From: Helicobacteraceae bacterium
Lineage (GTDB): Bacteria; Campylobacterota; Campylobacteria; Campylobacterales; Sulfurimonadaceae
Reading direction: 5' to 3'
Length of the DNA: 5,299 bases
NCBI GenBank assembly: GCA_015488855.1
Contig: WFMY01000120.1
Span: 1 to 5,299, forward strand
The position numbers and the translations under genes are program-made. This document shows, in pieces, positions 1-5,299 of the stretch; position 1 is the stretch's first letter, and the number at the start of each line of letters is the position of its first letter. The notes beneath the pieces were generated by a model. It had not been told where the DNA came from and did no database searches. It saw only the letters and a list, made by a program, of their open reading frames with translations.

Positions 1-45
1 AACTCGTTTCGTATTGCAGATATTATTAAAAAGCAACTCATTTAA
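1..45 (+). CDS. possible C-terminal tail of an upstream gene (partial)
   Basis: Frame 1 is open from the window edge and reads 14 codons (NSFRIADIIKKQLI) to a TAA at 43-45. Frame 2 is also open from the edge, to a TAA at 107-109 (35 codons ending in REIDY), so the true frame cannot be decided from so short a piece. Neither tail contains a motif I recognise. Frame 1 is listed because its short residue run looks like an ordinary charged helical C-terminus, but frame 2 is a real alternative. The gene may also end before the window, leaving only non-coding DNA here. Confidence 0.25.
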   Translation, partial: NSFRIADIIKKQLI

Positions 46-197
46 AAATTTGAGTATCTTGGGGATTCTTTATGGAGAGGCACTTAAGTTCAGAGAAATT
101 GATTATTAAGCTCTCATAAAACTATTGAGATGCTGATTTTTCTCTTATGCTAGATGATTTGATAGCTGGGATTAGTAAGTTATAAGATAGCTTACAT

Positions 198-203
198 TAT
201 AAT
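198..203 (+). promoter_or_regulatory. candidate -10 element for thiG
   Basis: A perfect TATAAT lies about 100 bases before the thiG start. No good -35 hexamer sits 16-18 bases upstream, which is common for Campylobacterota sigma-70 promoters. A transcript from here would begin near 210, at the foot of the hairpin at 210-226. An alternative TTGAAC at 265-270, with AT-rich -10 candidates at 287-296, would start transcription almost at the ribosome binding site and is less credible. Confidence 0.35.
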
Positions 204-255
204 ACGACAAATGAGCAAAGCCCATTAAGATACGCTCGCTACTAAGGCACTAAAG
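204..255. repeat. interspersed hairpin element, copy 1
   Basis: This block aligns with 4934-4987: both begin ACGACAA, then carry a hairpin, then TACGCT, then a 9-base spacer, then GGCACT and AAG. The hairpin here is 210-226, with 7-base arms (AATGAGC and GCCCATT) around an AAA loop. One arm position is A-C on the + strand but becomes G-U if the minus strand is transcribed. It sits in the thiG leader, possibly at the very 5' end of the mRNA. Its function is unknown. Confidence 0.6.
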
Positions 256-296
256 CTAGCTTCTTTGAACTAAATTAAAAAAATAATAATTATTAT

Positions 297-300
297 AGGA
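297..300 (+). promoter_or_regulatory. thiG ribosome binding site
   Basis: AGGA lies 6 bases before the GTG at 307. This spacing decides the start, because the next in-frame ATG (codon 28) would remove the first strand of the ThiG barrel. Confidence 0.7.
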
Positions 301-306
301 ATTTAA

Positions 307-1086
307 GTGGATAACATACTAAAAATCGGAAAATATGAACTAGGCTCTAGACTTATCGTTGGTAGTGGAAAGTACGACTCTTTTGAGATGACTAAAGATG
401 CTACCCTTGCATCTGGAAGTGAACTCATTACCGTTGCTGTTCGTCGTCTTAATATCACTGACCCAGACAAAGAAAACCTCCGTGACACTTTTACAGGAAC
501 AAATGTAAAATTTTTGCCAAATTCTGCAGGATGTGTGACAGCAGAGGAGGCGATAACCACATTTCGTTTAACTCGTGAAGCTACAGGAATAGACCTGATA
601 AAACTAGAAGTTATCGGAGATACAGCGAAAACTCTTTATCCTGATGTTTTAGAGACTATTGAAGCATGTAAAGTGCTTGCAAAAGATGGTTTTACCATCA
701 TGGCATATACTTCAGATGACCCTATCATGGCAAAAAGACTCGAAGATGCAGGAGCGCATGCTATCATGCCTCTTGCTGCTCCTATTGGGAGTGGACTTGG
801 GATTCAAAACCCATACAATGTAGCGTTTATCAAAGATGCAGTCAATCTTCCTGTTATAGTAGATGCAGGGATAGGGTGTGCGAGTGACGCGGCTTATGCT
901 ATGGAACTTGGTGCAGAGGGTGTTTTGACAAATACAGCTATTGCACAAGCTCAAAATCCTATGGCGATGGCTGAGGCTATGAAATATGCTGTTCGTGCTG
1001 GTCGTATGAGTTATCTAGCAGGAAGAATTGCAAAAAAACCTTATGCTACAGCTTCAAGCCCTATAGACGGTCTTATTCAGTTCTAA
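307..1086 (+). CDS. thiG: thiazole synthase ThiG
   Basis: ThiG is a cytosolic (beta/alpha)8-barrel enzyme. It joins 1-deoxy-D-xylulose 5-phosphate, dehydroglycine and sulfur from ThiS thiocarboxylate to make the thiazole phosphate half of thiamine. The 259 residues match the usual family length. Visible landmarks are the N-terminal IGKYELGSRLIVGSGKY segment (residues 7-23), VAVRRLN (43-49), the Schiff-base lysine in DLIKLEVIGD (K99, equivalent to the lysine of characterised ThiG), nearby E101, the acidic residue in VIVDAGIG (D186), and glycine-rich phosphate-binding segments GSGLGIQN (161-168) and LTNTAIA (207-213). Translation starts at GTG with an AGGA 6 bases upstream. No thiS, thiF, thiH or thiO lies beside it, so partner genes must be elsewhere. 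It converges with the diguanylate cyclase gene, with 45 bases between the stops. The identification is firm. Confidence 0.97.
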   Translation: MDNILKIGKYELGSRLIVGSGKYDSFEMTKDATLASGSELITVAVRRLNITDPDKENLRDTFTGTNVKFLPNSAGCVTAEEAITTFRLTREATGIDLIKLEVIGDTAKTLYPDVLETIEACKVLAKDGFTIMAYTSDDPIMAKRLEDAGAHAIMPLAAPIGSGLGIQNPYNVAFIKDAVNLPVIVDAGIGCASDAAYAMELGAEGVLTNTAIAQAQNPMAMAEAMKYAVRAGRMSYLAGRIAKKPYATASSPIDGLIQF

Positions 1087-1131
1087 ATTTTAAGTACCTC
1101 ACTCAGATACTTAGTCTCGAATAATCGGGAG
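1087..1131. other. convergent intergenic gap without a clear terminator
   Basis: This gap lies between two converging genes, so a bidirectional terminator is expected. Two weak hairpins are visible: TAAGTA (1091-1096) with TACTTA (1108-1113) around an 11-base loop, and 1115-1120 with 1125-1130 around an ATAA loop (six pairs, one of them G-U). Neither is followed by a T-run on either strand, so I do not call an intrinsic terminator. Confidence 0.4.
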
Positions 1132-2751
1132 CTAGTTCACAACCACCATATTTCTTCCCCCACTTTTTGCTTTATAGAGTGCTTCATCGACTCTTCTAAT
1201 AAAGGAGTTTTTATTTTCGCCATTAAGGAGTTGTGTAACACCAAGCGAAATACTAACTTTATCTGCTTTTTCAAATGTAAAAGTTTCTACTGCTTGGCGA
1301 ACTTTTTCTGCTAGATGACCAGCTTCTTTTGTTGTAGTTGATTGAAGGGCTATGAGAAATTCCTCTCCACCCCAACGAGCTACAAAGTCACCTCTTCTTA
1401 TATGCGAAGTAAGGATGTCAGCAAGTTGGATGAGGACAATATCTCCGACATCATGTCCTAGAGTGTCGTTGACTTTTTTGAAGTGGTCTATATCTAAAAA
1501 GATGATGGAGAGTGGTGAGTTAACGGTATTTGAGAGTTGTATCTCTTGGGTGAGGATCTCATCAAGTTTTCTTCGGTTAAAGAGTCCTGTAAGATGGTCA
1601 AGTGAAGCTTTCTCTTCTAATTCTTGTATCTCTTCATATTCATTTGTAATGACATCAAAAGAGATGAGATATAAGGTTTTATTTTGAGAAAAAATCTTTT
1701 TAGCATGGGGCCTAAAGTATATTTTCATCCCATTGTGGATGATAAGAACTTTGAGATTTTTATGTTTTTGTTGTTCATACAGTGCATCTATCCAATGCTT
1801 ACTATCATCACTTGGTTTTAAAAAGTCCTCATCATCTACGAGTTCAAACTTGGAAGATATATCACCAAAATGAAGATTAAACTCTTCAAGTGTTGAGTAT
1901 CCAGCAAAATCTAGTACTGTTTTATTTGTAAAAATAAGATTTTTTTTGTCTGTCAAAAACAAAAAGCTCATGTCAGCATCTAAGATTTTTTGCATTAAAT
2001 CTTTAGTAGATTCTATCTCAGATGTTCTTTTTTGAACCTCTTTTTGTAGTTTTATATTACTATTGAGTTGGTTATTTAGGAGCAGAAGGAGAATTGAAGT
2101 AAAGACAAATATAAATATTTTGGCATACAAAACTTTTGTTTGTATTGATTTAAGTACCATATTGTGTTGTGTGGCATCTAAGCGAATACTTATCCCTCCA
2201 CTAACCTCTCCAAGAGTATAGTTTTGATTTTTGTGACAAGTAAGACAAGAGGTCGTTGTGATAAGTGCACCCATATAGTAAAATTTATTGTTTTGATCAA
2301 ATTCATAATATTCTAGAGATTTTTTCTTTTTTTCAAAGTGCTTTAATGCTCTGAGTTCAAATTTATTTGGATTATTTTCTGGATTGATGGGATGAAGTCC
2401 TGTAATTTTAAACTGATATCCGTCGTTGTTTGAGAGTTCAGAGAGTTGTCTTGTCATAAAAGCAGGGTTTATTTTCATAAGTGTCAATTTTTCATTAACT
2501 TTAAGAGTATTGTCTTTTAGATAAGGGTTTGGTTCTTCATCTTGATGGGGCTTTACAAAAACACCACCATACATAGAGTTCCATTTTCTAATATTTATTT
2601 GGTCTTGATAAAGCGTTTTGGCTTCTTTGAGCAAGATATTATTTTGAAGTGCTATATTTTTTGCATACCAAGAATCTATGAGATAAAAAAAACAAATGAT
2701 GGATATAATAAAAGTAGTATATAAAATTAATTTTTTTATTTTAACGTTCAT
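1132..2751 (-). CDS. membrane diguanylate cyclase with periplasmic heme-type DUF3365 sensor
   Basis: This 539-residue sensor-cyclase should make c-di-GMP from two GTP. Domain order: a short basic cytoplasmic start; a membrane helix (about 7-26); a periplasmic DUF3365/Tll0287-like domain (about 35-205) with WNSMYGGVFV (57-66), INPAFMTRQLSE (94-105), HPINPENNP (120-128) and a c-type heme motif CLTCH (C169, C172, H173) followed by GGISI; a second helix (about 208-226); a probable coiled coil (230-255); a PAS-like region (about 255-370); and GGDEF (about 380-539). The catalytic site reads GGEEF (461-465), so activity is expected. An RxxD inhibitory site (R452-D455) sits five residues before it, indicating product feedback. 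The ATG start has no evident Shine-Dalgarno sequence, but the next Met is residue 60, beyond the first helix. It is the third gene of a minus-strand run. Heme ligation is inferred from the CxxCH motif. The stimulus, redox state or a gas ligand, is unknown. Confidence 0.93.
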   Translation of the reverse strand: MNVKIKKLILYTTFIISIICFFYLIDSWYAKNIALQNNILLKEAKTLYQDQINIRKWNSMYGGVFVKPHQDEEPNPYLKDNTLKVNEKLTLMKINPAFMTRQLSELSNNDGYQFKITGLHPINPENNPNKFELRALKHFEKKKKSLEYYEFDQNNKFYYMGALITTTSCLTCHKNQNYTLGEVSGGISIRLDATQHNMVLKSIQTKVLYAKIFIFVFTSILLLLLNNQLNSNIKLQKEVQKRTSEIESTKDLMQKILDADMSFLFLTDKKNLIFTNKTVLDFAGYSTLEEFNLHFGDISSKFELVDDEDFLKPSDDSKHWIDALYEQQKHKNLKVLIIHNGMKIYFRPHAKKIFSQNKTLYLISFDVITNEYEEIQELEEKASLDHLTGLFNRRKLDEILTQEIQLSNTVNSPLSIIFLDIDHFKKVNDTLGHDVGDIVLIQLADILTSHIRRGDFVARWGGEEFLIALQSTTTKEAGHLAEKVRQAVETFTFEKADKVSISLGVTQLLNGENKNSFIRRVDEALYKAKSGGRNMVVVN

Positions 2752-2756
2752 GAAGA

Positions 2757-2762
2757 ATTATA
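2757..2762 (-). promoter_or_regulatory. candidate -10 element just before the cyclase gene
   Basis: On the minus strand a perfect TATAAT lies five bases before the cyclase ATG, inside the 34-base gap after the 90-residue gene. No good -35 is seen. If it is used, transcription would begin at or within the start codon and give a leaderless message, consistent with the absence of a Shine-Dalgarno sequence. In such an AT-rich gap it may be coincidence. Confidence 0.3.
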
Positions 2763-2785
2763 ACTAAAGTAAATATTAAAGACTC

Positions 2786-3058
2786 TTAAATATCAAACTT
2801 TTCGGAAAGTTGGCTCATGAGGAGGAGTTGTCCCATCCCCTCAAAAAACTTATCTATTCCAAGAGCATCTGCATCGACTGACTTTTTAAGAGTTGTTAAA
2901 AAGAGAAGTTGAGATTCTTGTGATGCCAACATATAGGTATCTAAAATGTATTCAATCGAGAGAGCATGCACCTCCTCATTGACTCTAAAATCTATCTCTG
3001 ATGCACTGTCTATCCCTGATGCTCTAAGAATATTGAGACACTCCTGTTTGATGTTCAT
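2786..3058 (-). CDS. hypothetical 90-residue protein coupled to the symporter
   Basis: I do not recognise this protein. Its 90 residues show no signal peptide or membrane segment and appear mostly alpha-helical. It is acidic (15 Asp/Glu against 7 Lys/Arg). A hydrophobic stretch LLFLTTL (51-57) and FFEGMGQLLLMSQL (71-84) look like amphipathic or core helices. Its ATG overlaps the symporter stop in an ATGA (3055-3058), and a GAGG sits 7 bases upstream of the ATG, so it is very probably translated, by coupling with the symporter. The cyclase gene begins 34 bases further on. Context suggests an accessory or regulatory partner of the transporter, but nothing in the sequence proves that. Confidence 0.8.
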   Translation of the reverse strand: MNIKQECLNILRASGIDSASEIDFRVNEEVHALSIEYILDTYMLASQESQLLFLTTLKKSVDADALGIDKFFEGMGQLLLMSQLSEKFDI

Positions 3059-4500
3059 CGCAGAGCCTCAGCGTCTAACTCACCACTTTTTAGTTTGCAT
3101 AAATACTCTTTGAGTTGCATTTGAATATCGCCACTTAAGATAAAAAGTCCAAAGATATTTGGTAGTGCCATAGTGAGCATAAGCATAAAACTAAAGTCAA
3201 CTAAGATAGCAGTCTTAACTGTGGTTGCAATGACAGCAAGTGCTAAATAGAGAAGTTTATAGATGATAGAGTATTTACTCCCAAACAGATATACCCAAGC
3301 CCTTTCACCATAGTAAGCCCAAGCAATCATGGTGGAAAAAGCGAACAACGCAATACTCACTGAAAGAACAATGGGAAACCAACTTATGATTGTACCGTAA
3401 GCTACAGAGGTTAAGGCAGCTCCCTCTTTGGCAGCTATGAGAGCAGTATATGGACCATCTGCCTGATATACTCCTGTGATAATAATGACCAAAGCTGTCA
3501 TCGTACAGATAACTACTGTATCAATAAATGGTTCATAAAGTGCTACAAAACCTTGACGAACGGGATACTTTGTTTTTACTGGTGCATGGGCTACTGGTGA
3601 GGAACCAAGTCCTGCTTCGCTAGAAAAAACTGCACGCTGAAAGCCTTGTACCATTGCCCCAATAGTTCCTCCATAAAGAGCATTTGAGTTAAAGGCCTCA
3701 CTAAAGATAAGAAAAAAAGCATCATCTATCTTTTCATAAAAATTGCCAAGTATCCATAGTGACGCAGCGATATAAATCAAAACCATGACAGGGACAAGTT
3801 TTTCGGTGATACTAGCTATGCGTGTAACACCACCGATGATAACTAAGCCAGCAAAACCAGCAAGTAAAAAACCAAAAACAAGAGGATTTGCATCAAAATA
3901 TGGAATCTCATGAGAGAGGACACTATAGGCTTGAGAAACTTGAAAAATATTGCCTCCACCTATGGCACCTCCTATCATCAAAACAGCAAAGAAAATTGCT
4001 AGATATTTTCCAAGTGTTGTATAACCTTTTGAAGCAAGACCTTTAGAAAGGTACTCCATAGCTCCACCCATCACTGAGCCATCTTTTAAAAATTCACGGT
4101 ACTGCAGGGAAAGAGTTACCTCACTAAACTTTAAACTCATCCCCAAAAAACCAGCAACTATCATCCAAAAAGTTGCCCCTGGACCACCGATGGAGACTGC
4201 AAGTGCAACACCTGCAATATTTCCAAGACCTACTGTAGCACTAAGTGCTGTACTCAAAGCACCAAATGGTGAAATCTGTCCTTTATCGTCTTTAGTCCTA
4301 TACTTGCCTCTAACGATATCAAAGGCATGCTTAAAAGCACGGAGGTTAATAAATCTCGTAATGAGAGTAAAGTAAACACCTCCTACTATAAGCCATGCAA
4401 CTAAAAAAGGAATTTTTACACCTTCAACACTTTCAAATAAGATATCAAAAAACAATATAGTCTCTAAAAAATGGTTGATTGCAGTGAAATAATCATTCAA
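3055..4500 (-). CDS. AGCS-family sodium:alanine/glycine symporter
   Basis: This inner-membrane symporter of the alanine/glycine:cation family (Na_Ala_symp, LeuT-like fold) is expected to import alanine or glycine with Na+ or H+. At 481 residues it has the usual length and about ten to eleven hydrophobic helices. Family landmarks are ATVGLGNIAGVA (88-99), GGPGATFWM (105-113), GNIFQVSQ (183-190), FSSEAGLGSSP (292-302), FIDT (325-328) and AFSTMIAWAYYGER (387-400), where T390 and W394 fall in the substrate-site helix. The segment SPFGALSTAL (77-86) has Gly80 where AlsT and YaaJ, as I recall them, have Gln. The start is TTG at 4500, chosen because AAGGG lies six bases upstream and no in-frame ATG is nearby. 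It leads the minus-strand run and overlaps the next gene by 4 bases. Substrate choice between alanine, glycine and serine is not resolved. Names such as alsT, dagA or agcS are used for the family, so I assign none. Confidence 0.94.
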   Translation of the reverse strand: MNDYFTAINHFLETILFFDILFESVEGVKIPFLVAWLIVGGVYFTLITRFINLRAFKHAFDIVRGKYRTKDDKGQISPFGALSTALSATVGLGNIAGVALAVSIGGPGATFWMIVAGFLGMSLKFSEVTLSLQYREFLKDGSVMGGAMEYLSKGLASKGYTTLGKYLAIFFAVLMIGGAIGGGNIFQVSQAYSVLSHEIPYFDANPLVFGFLLAGFAGLVIIGGVTRIASITEKLVPVMVLIYIAASLWILGNFYEKIDDAFFLIFSEAFNSNALYGGTIGAMVQGFQRAVFSSEAGLGSSPVAHAPVKTKYPVRQGFVALYEPFIDTVVICTMTALVIIITGVYQADGPYTALIAAKEGAALTSVAYGTIISWFPIVLSVSIALFAFSTMIAWAYYGERAWVYLFGSKYSIIYKLLYLALAVIATTVKTAILVDFSFMLMLTMALPNIFGLFILSGDIQMQLKEYLCKLKSGELDAEALR

Positions 4501-4505
4501 ATTGA

Positions 4506-4510
4506 ACCCT
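4506..4510 (-). promoter_or_regulatory. symporter ribosome binding site deciding a TTG start
   Basis: On the minus strand AAGGG is followed by six bases and then TTG at 4500. An ATG one base out of frame (within AATGAT) does not lead into the symporter frame, so the TTG is the supported start. Confidence 0.65.
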
Positions 4511-4527
4511 TAAAACTTAATTTGCAT

Positions 4528-4536
4528 ATTGTAGCA
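4528..4536 (-). promoter_or_regulatory. candidate extended -10 promoter for the symporter
   Basis: The minus strand reads TGCTACAAT, an extended -10 (TGN before TACAAT) about 28 bases before the symporter start, preceded by a T-run. No convincing -35 is visible. It lies back to back with the tRNA promoter, only 8 bases from that promoter's -35, so the two divergent units may compete for polymerase or share a regulator. Confidence 0.5.
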
Positions 4537-4544
4537 AAAAAACC

Positions 4545-4573
4545 TTGACTTTTTAAGTGTTATTGACTATAAT
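4545..4573 (+). promoter_or_regulatory. sigma-70 promoter of the tRNA cluster
   Basis: TTGACT (4545-4550) and a perfect TATAAT (4568-4573) are separated by 17 bases. Transcription should start near 4580-4582, about 35 bases before tRNA-Pro. The bases after the -10 (TCCGGC) form a GC-rich discriminator that stands out in this AT-rich gap. This is typical of stable-RNA promoters subject to stringent and growth-rate control. Such control is inferred here. Confidence 0.8.
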
Positions 4574-4616
4574 TCCGGCTCATTAATTGGCTATTTGCTG
4601 GTTTTTGACAATAGGT

Positions 4617-4694
4617 CGGGGTGTAGCTCAGTATGGTTAGAGTACCTGGTTTGGGACCAGGGGGCCGAAGGTTCGAGTCCTTTCACCCCGACCA
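4617..4694 (+). tRNA. tRNA-Pro(TGG)
   Basis: A complete cloverleaf with encoded CCA. The acceptor pairs CGGGGTG with CACCCCG, including the C1-G72 pair typical of proline tRNA, and the discriminator is A. The anticodon stem CCTGG/CCAGG encloses TTTGGGA, giving anticodon TGG. The T arm contains GTTCGAG. It is the first gene of the cluster and is followed by a run of seven T at 4698-4704. Confidence 0.95.
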
Positions 4695-4725
4695 TCCTTT
4701 TTTTATATAAACAATCAAAATATAT

Positions 4726-4803
4726 GGTGAGATTAGCTCAGTTGGTTAGAGCACTGGTTTGTGGTGCCGGGGGTCGCGGGTTCGAATCCCGTATCTCACC
4801 CCA
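4726..4803 (+). tRNA. tRNA-His(GTG)
   Basis: A complete cloverleaf with encoded CCA. It has the histidine hallmark of an extra G-1 (4726) opposite discriminator C73. The acceptor pairs GTGAGAT with ATCTCAC. The anticodon stem CTGGT/GCCGG contains two wobble pairs and encloses TTGTGGT, giving anticodon GTG. It lies 31 bases after tRNA-Pro. Confidence 0.95.
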
Positions 4804-4846
4804 TGATTATGATATAAATTTTTAACAATAACTATAAATGATAAAA

Positions 4847-4923
4847 GCGTCCGTGGCTCAACTGGATAGAGTTTCGGATTTCGGCTCCGAGGGTTATAGG
4901 TTCGAATCCTATCGGGCGTACCA
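4847..4923 (+). tRNA. tRNA-Arg(TCG)
   Basis: A complete cloverleaf with encoded CCA. The anticodon stem TCGGA/TCCGA encloses TTTCGGC, giving anticodon TCG, which reads CGA and related codons. The acceptor is GCGTCCG with CGGGCGT and discriminator A. The terminal pair is therefore G1-U72 rather than a Watson-Crick pair, and position 4-69 is also a wobble. It lies 43 bases after tRNA-His. Confidence 0.94.
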
Positions 4924-4933
4924 TCAATTTTAA

Positions 4934-4987
4934 ACGACAATATGAACGAAGTCCATATTATCTACGCTAGCCGCTTTGGCACTGAAG
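4934..4987. repeat. interspersed hairpin element, copy 2
   Basis: This is the best match to copy 1 (204-255), with shared ACGACAA, TACGCT and GGCACT blocks at nearly the same spacing. The hairpin at 4939-4959 has 9-base arms around a GAA loop, with one A-C mismatch that becomes G-U on the minus strand, at the same arm position as in copy 1. It sits between two arginine tRNA genes. A 37-codon ORF from 4942 to 5052 runs through it, but the reading frame is not kept in copy 1. Confidence 0.6.
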
Positions 4988-5063
4988 ATTTTTACAAAAA
5001 ATGTAAAAAAAATTGCTCAAAGTATTTAGTTTGTCAAGATTTATCAGCTTAACTGATTTGTAT

Positions 5064-5140
<77 letters not shown>

Positions 5141-5150
5141 CTATTTAAAC

Positions 5151-5175
5151 AATAAATGAACAAAGTTCATTTATC
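5151..5175. repeat. interspersed hairpin element, copy 3 (hairpin part only)
   Basis: A perfect 10-base inverted repeat (5152-5161 and 5165-5174) around an AAA loop, with ATGAACAAAGTTCAT at its core. It resembles the hairpins of copies 1 and 2. The preceding TTTAAAC and the following TTATCT also match copy 2, but the TACGCT and GGCACT blocks are absent. No T-run follows on either strand, so it is not a standard intrinsic terminator. Confidence 0.55.
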
Positions 5176-5211
5176 TGTAAAATTATTCAAGTAAGATAAA
5201 GAATTTTAAAC

Positions 5212-5217
5212 TATAAT
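5212..5217 (+). promoter_or_regulatory. candidate -10 element before tRNA-Leu
   Basis: A perfect TATAAT would start transcription near 5224, about 18 bases before the tRNA-Leu 5' end. No good -35 is seen at the usual distance. The 101-base gap before tRNA-Leu is longer than most gaps in the cluster, which leaves room for an internal promoter. Confidence 0.35.
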
Positions 5218-5241
5218 TCTACTCTTATTCAACAATCACAT

Positions 5242-5299
5242 GCGGATGTGGTGAAATTGGTATACACGCCAGACTTAGGATCTGGTGCCGCAAGGCGTG
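5242..5299 (+). tRNA. tRNA-Leu(TAG), 3' part cut by the window end
   Basis: The 5' acceptor GCGGATG, the D arm, and an anticodon stem CCAGA/TCTGG around CTTAGGA (anticodon TAG, reading CTA and related codons) are present. They are followed by a variable arm beginning TGCCGCAAGGCGTG, as expected for a class II leucine tRNA. The T arm and 3' acceptor lie outside the window. Confidence 0.92.

Larger units (their letters stand above)
46..300. other. AT-rich intergenic region upstream of thiG
   Basis: About 250 bases with stops in all frames and no ORF worth calling. It holds a TATAAT at 198-203, a copy of the interspersed hairpin element at 204-255, a 10-base perfect palindrome (AAGCTAGCTT) at 253-262, and the thiG ribosome binding site. 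I looked for the conserved core of a TPP (thi-box) riboswitch, which would be expected before some thiamine genes, and did not find its CTGAGA and ACCTGATC segments. Frame 2 could extend coding to 109. Confidence 0.6.

Noticed and set aside
46..300. TPP riboswitch before thiG
   Set aside because: The region has TGAGAT-like and CTGAT-like fragments around 125-136, but not the ordered conserved core of the thi-box.
303..560. 85-codon minus-strand ORF opposite the start of thiG
   Set aside because: It is a shadow of the firmly identified thiG gene and has no family features. The other antisense ORFs within thiG, the cyclase and the symporter were dismissed for the same reason.
1091..1130. Hairpins between thiG and the cyclase gene as a bidirectional terminator
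   Set aside because: The stems are short or have a long loop, and no T-run follows on either strand.
4605..4610. Perfect TTGACA just before tRNA-Pro
   Set aside because: A matching -10 would have to fall inside the tRNA gene, and the TTGACT/TATAAT pair upstream is correctly placed.
4595..4825. 76-codon + strand ORF across tRNA-Pro and tRNA-His
   Set aside because: It is a translation of two tRNA genes. Strings such as GCSSVWLEYLVWDQGAEGSS and RLAQLVRALVCGAGGRGFES are the familiar false peptides of tRNA loci.
4746..4940. 64-codon minus-strand ORF across tRNA-His and tRNA-Arg
   Set aside because: It is antisense to two tRNAs. RIRTYNPRSRNPKLYPVEPR and YGIRTRDPRHHKP are typical spurious tRNA-antisense peptides.
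4942..5052. 37-codon + strand ORF between the arginine tRNAs (starting MNEVHIIYASRFG)
   Set aside because: It lies on the hairpin repeat, has no Shine-Dalgarno sequence, and the related copy before thiG stops after five codons, so the repeat does not conserve a reading frame.
5151..5175. Perfect inverted repeat after tRNA-Arg(TCT) as an intrinsic terminator
   Set aside because: The stem is AT-rich, no T-run follows, and the sequence matches the repeat family seen elsewhere in the window.

Overview
The window is AT-rich chromosomal sequence. It looks like a Campylobacterota bacterium, most likely a sulfur-oxidising Sulfurimonas-type organism. This rests on the style of the ThiG protein, the pairing of a periplasmic heme-type sensor with GGDEF output, and the AT-rich gaps. 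No database search was possible, so the genus is an inference. There is no phage, insertion sequence, CRISPR array or defence system that I can recognise.

Layout from left to right: bases 1-300 hold the possible tail of an upstream gene, then an AT-rich non-coding leader with a candidate promoter and one copy of an interspersed hairpin element. thiG (thiazole synthase) follows on the + strand from 307 to 1086. It converges on a three-gene minus-strand run that reads from 4500 down to 1132: an AGCS-family sodium:alanine/glycine symporter, a 90-residue protein of unknown function that overlaps it by 4 bases (ATGA), and, after 34 bases, a membrane diguanylate cyclase with a periplasmic CxxCH heme-binding DUF3365 (Tll0287-like) domain, a PAS-like region and an intact GGEEF domain. 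Right of the symporter, a compact divergent control region (4501-4616) carries a near-consensus sigma-70 promoter. It drives a + strand tRNA cluster: Pro(TGG), His(GTG), Arg(TCG), Arg(TCT) and the start of Leu(TAG), which is cut by the window end.

Working together: the symporter and the 90-residue protein are almost certainly co-translated, and the cyclase may share their transcript or use its own promoter in the 34-base gap. A link between amino-acid uptake, redox or gas sensing by heme, and c-di-GMP output is suggested only by adjacency.

The least explained signal is a short repeat built around a 3-base-loop hairpin. It occurs once before thiG and twice between tRNA genes. Its stem differences are partly compensatory, and its mismatches become G-U pairs only on the minus strand.
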